The notes under the pieces: model-generated
What the model was told of the DNA's origin: nothing
The model's input: the letters and a program-made list of their open reading frames with translations, nothing else
Database searches by the model: none
Part shown: positions 50,617-58,302 of the stretch, in pieces
How the letters are laid out: each line of letters begins with the position of its first letter
Numbering within the stretch: the first letter of the stretch is position 1
DNA from: Alloyangia pacifica
GTDB lineage: Bacteria > Pseudomonadota > Alphaproteobacteria > Rhodobacterales > Rhodobacteraceae
Length of the DNA stretch: 64,000 nucleotides
Assembly (NCBI RefSeq): GCF_020524285.1
Contig: NZ_JAIVKX010000002.1
Coordinates: forward strand, 372,001 to 436,000
Direction of reading: 5' to 3'
Made by a program: the position numbers and the translations under genes

Positions 50617-50661
50617 GCAAGTCCCTTGGAAGAGACTTGCACCTTCCTTCGAAGGAAGGTG
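50617..50661. repeat. 45-bp double-hairpin element, copy 2
   Basis: Same length and layout as the element at 13916-13960, 33 of 45 bases identical. Hairpin A (50617-50640) has arms GCAAGTC/GACTTGC outside an inner CTT/AAG, and hairpin B (50640-50661) has arms CACCTTCC/GGAAGGTG around TTCGAA. It lies in the aglE-aglF gap, 33 bases past the aglE stop, where a transcript hairpin could favour aglE mRNA over aglF. Confidence 0.7.
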
Positions 50662-50693
50662 GTCGCGGCGCCCCGCGTTCACTCTAAGCCGAG

Positions 50694-52088
50694 TTACTTG
50701 TTGGCGTCCCAGCTTTTCTGAATCGCCGTCGCAACGTCTTCGGCCGACTTGCCGCCGACGTAGTCGACCATGCCGGTCCAGAAGCTGCCCGCGCCCACCG
50801 CGCCGGGCATCAGGTCCGAGGCGTCGAAGCGGAAGGTGGTGGCATCAAGCAGGATCTCGCCCATCTTCTTCAGGGTCGGCGAGCCGTAAAGCTCGGCATC
50901 GGCGTCCTTGTAGGGTGTCAGGAAGCCCGACTGGGCCATCCAGATCTCATGCGCGATCGGCGTCTTCAGGAACTCGATGAAGGCGCGCGCGGAGTCGCTG
51001 TCCTTGGTGATGAAGGCGAGCGTGCCCGCACCCAGCACTGGCTGGCCGAGATCCTTGCCCTCGTAGGCGGGCATGTAGAAGAAGTCCGCGTCGATGCCCA
51101 TCTCGGTGCCTTCCGGGAAGAAGGTCGGGATGAAGCTGGCCTGGTGGTGCATGTAGCACTGCGGCGGCGAGGCGAAGAGACCGTCGGGGCTCTCGCGGAA
51201 GTCGGTGGTGGCCACCGCACCGGTGCCGCCATTGACGAAGTCGTCGTTCTTGGCGAACCAGCCGAACTCCTCGATCGCCTCGATCACCTTGGGGTCGTCG
51301 AAGGAAATCTCGTTGGTCACCCACTGGTCGTAGACCTCGGGCGGCTGCACTCGCAGCATCATGTCCTCGACCCAGTCGGTCGCCGGCCAGCCGGTGGCGC
51401 CGCCGGAGCCGAGACCGATGCACCAGGGCGTCTCGCCCTCCTCGGAGATCTGCTCGGTCAGCGCCTTCAGATCCTCCATGGTCTCGGGCACTTCGTAGCC
51501 CGCGTCCTCGAAGTTCTCGGGCACGTAGAAGACCAGGGATTTCACGTCGATCTTGTAGGGGAAGGCATAGAGCGCCTCGGCGCCGTCGGGCCCCTCGTAG
51601 GAGCCGAGGCTCACCCAGCTCTCGCCCGCGGCGTAATTTTCGCGCAGCCAATCGGCGGTTTCGTCCCCCAGCGGCTCGACGAAGCCCTTGGAGACGAGAT
51701 CCTGGATCAGGCCCGGCTGCGGCAGGATGGCGATGTTCGGCGGGCTGCCTGCCTCGGTGTCGATGACGATCTGCTGCTCGTAGGTTTCAGACGAGGCGTA
51801 GCTGACTGTGGCGCCGGTGGCTTCTTCGAAATAGGCCAGCACGGTCTCGACCAGCGCCTGGTCGTCGCCGCGCCAGGGGCCGAAGATGCTCAGCGTCTGG
51901 CCCGAAAGGTCATGCTCGGCGCCGAAGGCCTCGAGGCTGTCCCAGTTGAAGCCGCCCTCTCCGGGGGTGAACACCATCTGCGCCTGCGCCTGCGCCTGCG
52001 CCTGGGCCGCGCCGGCGCAGAGCGCCAGGGCCGCCACCGATCCCAAAATGGCGCGCGCGCCGCGGACGGGTGTTGTTCGCTTGGTCAT
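50694..52088 (-). CDS. aglE: Alpha-glucoside ABC transporter substrate-binding protein AglE
   Basis: A 464-residue periplasmic binding protein of the extracellular solute-binding family 1. The signal peptide runs to about residue 30, ending in an AQAQAQAQ stretch encoded by a hexamer tandem repeat. The mature part has FTPGEGGFNWDSLEAF and GQTLSIFGPWRGDDQALVE, followed by the two-lobed maltose-binding-protein fold. AglE is the first gene of the operon and lies divergent from aglR across a 270-base control region. Confidence 0.92.
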   Translation of the reverse strand: MTKRTTPVRGARAILGSVAALALCAGAAQAQAQAQAQMVFTPGEGGFNWDSLEAFGAEHDLSGQTLSIFGPWRGDDQALVETVLAYFEEATGATVSYASSETYEQQIVIDTEAGSPPNIAILPQPGLIQDLVSKGFVEPLGDETADWLRENYAAGESWVSLGSYEGPDGAEALYAFPYKIDVKSLVFYVPENFEDAGYEVPETMEDLKALTEQISEEGETPWCIGLGSGGATGWPATDWVEDMMLRVQPPEVYDQWVTNEISFDDPKVIEAIEEFGWFAKNDDFVNGGTGAVATTDFRESPDGLFASPPQCYMHHQASFIPTFFPEGTEMGIDADFFYMPAYEGKDLGQPVLGAGTLAFITKDSDSARAFIEFLKTPIAHEIWMAQSGFLTPYKDADAELYGSPTLKKMGEILLDATTFRFDASDLMPGAVGAGSFWTGMVDYVGGKSAEDVATAIQKSWDANK

Positions 52089-52174
52089 GTCGTCAATGTC
52101 CTCCCGATATGTCGCGGCTCTGCCGGCCGCAGGAAATCAAGTCATTTTATGCGCGCAGGGGGCACTCCTCACCC

Positions 52175-52186
52175 CAAAGCGCTTTG
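52175..52186. promoter_or_regulatory. AglR operator 1
   Basis: CAAAGCGCTTTG, a perfect 12-bp palindrome with the central CG of LacI-family operators, about 87 bases before the aglE start. A second near-copy sits 161 bases away at 52336. Confidence 0.75.
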
Positions 52187-52335
52187 AGATAGTCGCAGCC
52201 TCACGCGTTTGGACCCCGTTTGTCAATCACGCATCTCTGCGACCATTGGAAAAATCATGCTGCGCTGCAGCTAGGCCGGACCATCTGAAAGGGTCTTCCC
52301 GAATACCCCTTTTTGCCGCTACTGTCGTCAGGTAC

Positions 52336-52347
52336 CGAAGCGCTTTG
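52336..52347. promoter_or_regulatory. AglR operator 2
   Basis: CGAAGCGCTTTG, one mismatch from operator 1, 12 bases before the aglR start codon. Bound AglR here would block aglR itself, and 161-bp spacing to operator 1 would allow loop formation. Confidence 0.65.
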
Positions 52348-52358
52348 GAAATGCCCCG

Positions 52359-53393
52359 ATGAACCTCAAGCAACTGGCCGCGCACCTCAATCTCTCGCAG
52401 ACCACCGTGAGTCGGGCGCTCAATGGCTACCCGGAGGTCAACGAGCAGACCCGCAAGCGTGTGATGGAGGCGGCGCAGGCGCTCAACTATGCCCCGAACG
52501 CGCGAGCCAAGGGGCTGGCGACGGGGCGCGCCATGGCCATCGGCCACGTGATCCCGATGTCGACCCAGCACCAGATGATGAACCCGGTGTTCGGTGATTT
52601 CATAGCTGGCGCATCGGAGGAATACGTCAAGGCCGGATACGACATGACCCTGTCGGTCACCGGTGATCGCGACGAGAAGGAAAACTACCGCCGGCTCAAG
52701 GCCAAGGGCAATGTCGACGGGATCATCGTGCATGGCCCCTCGATGACGGACGCGCGGATTCCCTTTCTGCGCCAGCTCGGCCTGCCCTTCGTGGTGCATG
52801 GCCGCGCCACCGAGCTCGACCTGCCCTACAGCTGGGTCGACATGAACAACACCCATGCCTTCCAGCGCGCCACCGACTTCCTGCTCGACCTGGGCCACCG
52901 CCGCATCGCGCTGATCAACGGGCTCGAGTTCATGGATTTCGCCTACCGTCGCCGGGTCGGGTTTGAGCAGGCCATGGCCGGGCGCGGCGCCGCCGTCGAC
53001 CCGCGCTACATGACCGCGGGCGAGATGACCGAGAGCTACGGCTTCGAGAGCGCCGCGCGTATGCTCGCCCTGCCCGACCGGCCCACCGCGATGATCACCT
53101 CGTCGGTGATCGCCGCCATCGGAATCCGCCGCGCCATCCACGCCGCCGGGCTGGAGATGGGCCGCGACGTGTCGGTGATCACCCATGACGACGATCTGAG
53201 CTTCCTGCGCAACGGGCCGGACGTGCCGATCTTCACCGCCACCCGCTCGTCGGTCTACGAGGCCGGTCGCATCGCCGCCGCGATGCTGCTGGCACATATC
53301 GCCGACCCCGCGCTGCCCGCGCAGCCTCGCCTACTCGAGGCGCAGTTGATCATCGGCGGCTCCACCGGACCCGTCCCGCAGGACGCCCGATAA
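52359..53393 (+). CDS. aglR: LacI-family repressor of the alpha-glucoside operon
   Basis: A 344-residue transcription regulator. Residues 1-55 are the LacI helix-turn-helix plus hinge: LKQLAAHLNLSQTTVSRALNG and NEQTRKRVMEAAQALNYAPNARA. The rest is the periplasmic-binding-protein-like effector domain. Divergence from aglE and two LacI-type palindromes between them identify it as AglR, repressor of aglEFGAK in absence of alpha-glucosides. GH1 and glk follow on the same strand, so it may be part of their transcript. Confidence 0.92.
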   Translation: MNLKQLAAHLNLSQTTVSRALNGYPEVNEQTRKRVMEAAQALNYAPNARAKGLATGRAMAIGHVIPMSTQHQMMNPVFGDFIAGASEEYVKAGYDMTLSVTGDRDEKENYRRLKAKGNVDGIIVHGPSMTDARIPFLRQLGLPFVVHGRATELDLPYSWVDMNNTHAFQRATDFLLDLGHRRIALINGLEFMDFAYRRRVGFEQAMAGRGAAVDPRYMTAGEMTESYGFESAARMLALPDRPTAMITSSVIAAIGIRRAIHAAGLEMGRDVSVITHDDDLSFLRNGPDVPIFTATRSSVYEAGRIAAAMLLAHIADPALPAQPRLLEAQLIIGGSTGPVPQDAR

Positions 53394-53445
53394 AGCTCGG
53401 CCACGCCACGCCCTCGCCCACCTCTTTCACCGACAAGGACACGCC

Positions 53446-54768
53446 ATGCAGTTCACCCGCAAGGATTTTCCCGAGGATTTCCTCTTCGGCGTCGCCACCT
53501 CCAGCTACCAGATCGAGGGCCATGCCTTCGGCGGCGCAGGACGCACCCATTGGGATGATTTCGCCGCCACGCCCGGCAATGTCGTGCGCGCCGAGAACGG
53601 CGACCGTGCCTGCGACCACTACCACCGCTACGAGGCGGATCTCGATCTGGTGAAGGCCGCGGGCCTCGACGCCTACCGCTTCTCGACAAGCTGGGCGCGG
53701 GTGCTCCCCGAGGGTCGCGGCGCGGTCAACCAGGCGGGGCTCGACTTCTACGACCGGCTGACCGACGCCATGCTCGAACGCGGCATCAAGCCCTGCGCCA
53801 CGCTCTACCACTGGGAGCTGCCCTCGGCGCTCGCCGACCTCGGCGGCTGGCGCAACCGCGACGTGGCGCATTGGTTCGGCGAGTTCACCGAGGTGCTGAT
53901 GAAGCGCATCGGTGACCGGATGCACTCGGTCGCGCCGATCAACGAGCCGTGGTGCGTTGCCTGGCTGTCGCATTTCATGGGGCTCCAGGCGCCGGGCATC
54001 CGCGACATCCGCGCCACCGCCCGCGCCATGCACCACGTGCTGCTTGCCCACGGCCGCGCCATCGAGGTGATGCGCGGGTTCGGCATGACCAACCTCGGCG
54101 GCGTGTTCAACATGGAATGGGCCACCCCCGCCGATGACACCGAGGACGCGCGCCATGCCACCGAACTCTACGACGGCATCTACAACCGCTGGTTCACTGG
54201 CGGCGTGTTCAAGGGGGAATACCCGCAGATCGTGCTCGACGGGCTCGAGCCGCACATGCCCGCGAACTGGCAGGACGACTTCGGGCTGATCACCCAGAAG
54301 CTCGACTGGTGCGGGCTGAACTACTACACGCGCAAGGTGATCGCGCCCAGCAAGGGCCCCTGGCCGTCGCTGCAGGAAGTCGAGGGCCCGCTGCCCAAGA
54401 CCTTCATGGACTGGGAGATCTACCCGCAGGGCCTGTCGCAGTTCCTGACCCGGCTGGCAACGGAGTACACCGGCGATCTTCCGCTCTACGTGACCGAGAA
54501 CGGCATGGCCGCGCCCGATCCGCTGGTCGCCGGCGGCGTGGACGACCAGGACCGCATCGCCTATCTCGACGATCATCTCGCCGAGGTCCGCAAGGCGATC
54601 GCCGGCGGCGCGCCGGTGAAGGGCTATTTCGCCTGGTCGCTGCTCGACAACTACGAATGGAGCCTCGGCTACGAAAAACGCTTCGGGCTGGTGCATGTGG
54701 ACTTCGACACCCTTGAACGCACGCCCAAAGCCTCTTACCACGCGCTTGCGAGAGCGCTAACGGAGTAA
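53446..54768 (+). CDS. GH1 family beta-glucosidase
   Basis: A 440-residue cytoplasmic retaining glycosidase. FLFGVATSSYQIEG is the N-terminal GH1 signature, APINEPWCVAW carries the acid/base Glu and YVTENGMA the nucleophile Glu. The residue before NEP is Ile instead of the frequent Leu or Phe. Substrate is likely a beta-glucoside such as cellobiose. It is preceded by AAGGACACGCC and lies six bases from glk, which fits the two acting together: glucose released here is phosphorylated by Glk. Confidence 0.92.
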   Translation: MQFTRKDFPEDFLFGVATSSYQIEGHAFGGAGRTHWDDFAATPGNVVRAENGDRACDHYHRYEADLDLVKAAGLDAYRFSTSWARVLPEGRGAVNQAGLDFYDRLTDAMLERGIKPCATLYHWELPSALADLGGWRNRDVAHWFGEFTEVLMKRIGDRMHSVAPINEPWCVAWLSHFMGLQAPGIRDIRATARAMHHVLLAHGRAIEVMRGFGMTNLGGVFNMEWATPADDTEDARHATELYDGIYNRWFTGGVFKGEYPQIVLDGLEPHMPANWQDDFGLITQKLDWCGLNYYTRKVIAPSKGPWPSLQEVEGPLPKTFMDWEIYPQGLSQFLTRLATEYTGDLPLYVTENGMAAPDPLVAGGVDDQDRIAYLDDHLAEVRKAIAGGAPVKGYFAWSLLDNYEWSLGYEKRFGLVHVDFDTLERTPKASYHALARALTE

Positions 54769-54774
54769 GGCATC

Positions 54775-55734
54775 ATGAGCAGCGGCGGCACGGCAGTTCT
54801 GGCGGATATCGGTGGCACCAACACCCGGGTGGCGCTCAGCGAAGGCGGCACGCTGCTCGAAGGATCGGTGACGCGCTACCGCAATGCCGAGAACGACGGC
54901 ATCGGCGCTGTCCTGAAGCACTACCTCGCCGAGAAGGGCGCAAAGGTCGACGCGGCCTGTGTCGCGGTCGCCGGCCCGGTCCGCGACGGCGCGGGCCGGC
55001 TGACCAATATCGACTGGGAAATCGATCGCCCGACCCTGGCCGAGGCCACCGGGGCCGAGACCATCTCTGTGCTCAACGACCTGCAGGCGCAGGGCCATGC
55101 GCTCGGCCACATCGCCGACGATTGCCTGACGACGATCCTGCCGGGCCAGCCCGCGAGCCCGCAGGCAGCGCGACTGGTGGTCGGCATCGGTACCGGCATG
55201 AACGCGGCGCCGGTGTTCCGGCTTGGCGACCGCACGCTGGTGCCGCCGTCGGAAGCGGGCCACGTGGCGATCCCGGTGCAGACCGAGGAAGAGATGCGCC
55301 TACTGCGCTACATCGAGCGCAAGCACCAGGGGCCGAGCGTGGAGCACATCCTCTCGGGCCGCGGTTTCGAGCGGGTCTATGCCTGGCTCTGCGACGAGGA
55401 CGGCGCGGGCGAGGCGCTGGAAGCACAGCAGATCATGGAGGCCGTGCAGGCGGGCACCGACGAGCGCGCGCTGCGGGCCATCGAGGTCTTCGTGCGGATG
55501 ACGGGACGGGTGTGCAGCAACCTCGCGCTCACCACCCTGCCCTTCGGCGGCATCTACCTGATCGGCGGCGTGGCGCGGCACTTCGGCCCCTACCTCACCA
55601 GCGGCACCTTCGAGCAGGCGTTTTGCGACCGCGGCCGCTTCGCCGAGTTCATGACGCAGTTCCCGGTGAGCCTTGTGACCGACGATTATGCGGCGCTCAC
55701 GGGATGTGCCTGCCACTTGAGCGAATTGCCGTAA
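54775..55734 (+). CDS. glk: Glucokinase
   Basis: A 319-residue cytoplasmic enzyme of the Glk family (ATP-dependent, non-ROK). LADIGGTNTRVAL (residues 9-21) is the phosphate-1 ATP loop; VVGIGTGMNAAPVF, PSEAGHVAIPVQ and SGRGFERVY follow the family order. It makes glucose 6-phosphate from the glucose released by AglA and the GH1 enzyme, feeding either glycolysis or, via phosphoglucomutase, the glycogen operon just downstream. No phosphoglucomutase is encoded in the window. Confidence 0.93.
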   Translation: MSSGGTAVLADIGGTNTRVALSEGGTLLEGSVTRYRNAENDGIGAVLKHYLAEKGAKVDAACVAVAGPVRDGAGRLTNIDWEIDRPTLAEATGAETISVLNDLQAQGHALGHIADDCLTTILPGQPASPQAARLVVGIGTGMNAAPVFRLGDRTLVPPSEAGHVAIPVQTEEEMRLLRYIERKHQGPSVEHILSGRGFERVYAWLCDEDGAGEALEAQQIMEAVQAGTDERALRAIEVFVRMTGRVCSNLALTTLPFGGIYLIGGVARHFGPYLTSGTFEQAFCDRGRFAEFMTQFPVSLVTDDYAALTGCACHLSELP

Positions 55735-55749
55735 ATCGCGGCGCAATGT

Positions 55750-55762
55750 GCAACGCAGTTGC
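55750..55762. promoter_or_regulatory. Small palindrome before glgP
   Basis: GCAAC-GCA-GTTGC, a 5-bp inverted repeat about 93 bases before the glgP start, followed by repeated TTGCGT. The only gene-free stretch (120 bases) ahead of the glycogen operon, so it is the probable promoter region. No clear -35/-10 seen. Confidence 0.25.
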
Positions 55763-55854
55763 GTTTGCGTAACAAAAACTGTTCATCAATCGTGCAAACG
55801 CCCTAGGTCGACCGGCGCAACCTTTCGTCTTTACCAAAGCGAGTGAGCCTCCCC

Positions 55855-58230
55855 ATGACCACGACTGCCTCCCTGCGCGACTCCATCATCCAGCATCTTC
55901 GCTATTCCTTCGGCAAGGATCCCGAGCACGCGATCCTCGAGGACTGGCGCATGGCGCTGAGCTACGCGGTGCGCGACCGGATCACCGACGCCTGGATCGC
56001 GGCGACCGGCAAGACCTACGATTCCGGGGCAAAGCGGGTCTACTACCTGTCGATGGAGTTCCTCATCGGACGGCTGCTCGAGGATGGGATCGTGAACCTC
56101 GAGCTGGTCGAGGAGGCCAAGGCCGTGCTCGAGGAGTTCGGCAAGGACTACGGGATGGTGCTCGCCGACGAGCCCGATGCAGCGCTCGGCAACGGCGGAC
56201 TCGGGCGCCTCGCCGCCTGCTTCCTCGAGAGCCTCTCGACCATCGGCTGCCCGGCGCATGGCTACGGCATCCGCTACGAGCACGGGTTGTTCCGGCAGAG
56301 CTTCGTCGATGGCCGGCAGGTGGAGCAGCCGGAGCTCTGGCTCGAACAGCGCCACGCCTGGGAGTTCGAGCGCCCCGAGGTGCGTTACCGCATCGGCTTC
56401 GGCGGCCATGTCGACAAGCGCGGCGAGACCGTGCGCTGGTATCCCGGCGAGGTCGTCGACGCCGAGGCGTTCGACACGCCCGTCGTCGGCTGGAAGGGTC
56501 GCTGGGCCAACACGCTGCGGCTCTGGTCGGGGCGCGCCATCCATCCCTTCGACCTCGACCGGTTCAACCACGGCGACTTCGCCGGGGCCGCCCAGCCCGA
56601 GGCGCTGGCGCGGACCATCTCCCGCGTGCTCTACCCCGATGACACCACCGAACAGGGCAAGGAGCTCCGGCTCAAGCAGGAATACTTCCTCACCGCCGCC
56701 GCCCTGCGCGACATCCTGCGCCGCTTCAACAACCAGTTCGGCGACCTGCGCAAGCTGCCGTCGAAGGTGGCGATCCAGCTCAACGACACCCACCCGGCGA
56801 TCGCGGGCCCCGAGCTGGTGCGCGTGCTGCACGACGAGCGCGGCCTTTCCTTCGAGGAGTCGATGGAGATCGCCCAGGGCTGCCTGAGCTACACCAACCA
56901 CACGCTTCTGCCCGAGGCGCTGGAAACCTGGGACGAGACGCTCTTCGGCCGCCTGCTGCCGCGCCACATCGAGTTGATCGACCAGATCGACAGCACCCAT
57001 GCCAAGCAGAACCCCTCGCGGATGAACTCGATGCGGGCCGATCACCAGGTGAAGATGGGCCAGCTCAGCTTCGTCATGGCGCATAAGGTCAACGGCGTCT
57101 CGGCGCTGCACACCGAGCTGATGAAGACCACCGTCTTCGAGGAGCTGCACAATCTGCACCCGGACCGCATCGTCAACGAGACCAACGGCGTCACCCCGCG
57201 GCGCTGGCTGCTCGGCTGCAACCCGCGGCTTGCCGGGCTGATCACCGAGTCCATCGGCGAAGACTGGGTGGACGATCTCGAGCAGCTCAAGAAGCTCGAA
57301 CCCTTTATCGAGGACAGCGGCTGGCTCGACCGCTACGCGCAGGTCAAGCGCGACAACAAGGCCGAGCTGTCGAGTTGGATGGCCGAGAGCTACGGGCTGC
57401 ACGTCGATCCCGAGATGCTCTTCGACGTGCAGATCAAGCGCCTGCACGAGTACAAGCGCCAGCACCTCAATATCCTCGAGACCATCGCCCATTGGGCCGA
57501 GATCCGCGACAATCCCAACGCCGACTGGACCCCGCGCCTGAAGCTCTTCGGCGGCAAGGCCGCGCCCGGCTATTTCTTTGCCAAGGACATCATCCGGCTG
57601 ATCAACGACGCCGCCGCGGTGATCAACGCCGATCCGGTGACCGCGCCCTATCTCAAGATCGCCTTCCTGCCGAACTATAACGTCAGCCTCGCCGAGCGGA
57701 TGATCCCCGCCGCCGACCTGTCGGAGCAGATCTCCACCGCCGGCAAGGAAGCCTCGGGCACCGGCAACATGAAGTTCGCGCTGAACGGCGCGCCGACCGT
57801 CGGCACGCTCGACGGCGCCAACGTCGAGATCCGCGAGCACGTCGGCGCCGAGAACTTCTTCCTCTTCGGCATGACCGCCGACGAGGTGATGGAGCGCCGC
57901 AAGATCGAAGGCCACGCCTGGAAGGCGGTGCAGGCCGACTCGCGTCTCAAGCGCGCCCTCGACCTGATCCGCGACGGCCGCTTCTCGCCCGGCGAGCCGG
58001 ACCGCTACCACGGCATCACCAGCAACCTCGAGGGCGCCGACTACTTCCTCGTCTGCTCGGACTTCACCGACTACTGGCGCGCGCAGCGCGAGGTGGACGC
58101 GGCCTTCAAGGACACGCGGTCCTGGGCGAAGATGGCGGCGCTGAACACCGCGCGCTCCGGCTGGTTCTCCTCGGACCGGACCATCCGCGGCTACATGCAT
58201 GACATCTGGGGCGCCGACAGCATGCTCTGA
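55855..58230 (+). CDS. glgP: Glycogen phosphorylase
   Basis: A 791-residue pyridoxal-phosphate enzyme that degrades glycogen to glucose 1-phosphate. YYLSMEFLIGRLLEDG is the N-terminal signature; AALGNGGLGRLAACF, QLNDTHPAIAGPELVR, and the PLP-lysine segment EASGTGNMKFALNGAPTVGT are intact. I favour ATG 55855; a GTG at 55843 adds four residues. Being first in a glg operon it allows remobilisation of the polymer made by GlgB-C-A. Confidence 0.95.
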   Translation: MTTTASLRDSIIQHLRYSFGKDPEHAILEDWRMALSYAVRDRITDAWIAATGKTYDSGAKRVYYLSMEFLIGRLLEDGIVNLELVEEAKAVLEEFGKDYGMVLADEPDAALGNGGLGRLAACFLESLSTIGCPAHGYGIRYEHGLFRQSFVDGRQVEQPELWLEQRHAWEFERPEVRYRIGFGGHVDKRGETVRWYPGEVVDAEAFDTPVVGWKGRWANTLRLWSGRAIHPFDLDRFNHGDFAGAAQPEALARTISRVLYPDDTTEQGKELRLKQEYFLTAAALRDILRRFNNQFGDLRKLPSKVAIQLNDTHPAIAGPELVRVLHDERGLSFEESMEIAQGCLSYTNHTLLPEALETWDETLFGRLLPRHIELIDQIDSTHAKQNPSRMNSMRADHQVKMGQLSFVMAHKVNGVSALHTELMKTTVFEELHNLHPDRIVNETNGVTPRRWLLGCNPRLAGLITESIGEDWVDDLEQLKKLEPFIEDSGWLDRYAQVKRDNKAELSSWMAESYGLHVDPEMLFDVQIKRLHEYKRQHLNILETIAHWAEIRDNPNADWTPRLKLFGGKAAPGYFFAKDIIRLINDAAAVINADPVTAPYLKIAFLPNYNVSLAERMIPAADLSEQISTAGKEASGTGNMKFALNGAPTVGTLDGANVEIREHVGAENFFLFGMTADEVMERRKIEGHAWKAVQADSRLKRALDLIRDGRFSPGEPDRYHGITSNLEGADYFLVCSDFTDYWRAQREVDAAFKDTRSWAKMAALNTARSGWFSSDRTIRGYMHDIWGADSML

Positions 58231-58302
58231 TCTGCCAAGATCTTCAGGGACCTGAATGTCTCAGATCATTGCCAGAGGCGCGGAAGCGGCTACAGTCAAG
58301 CC

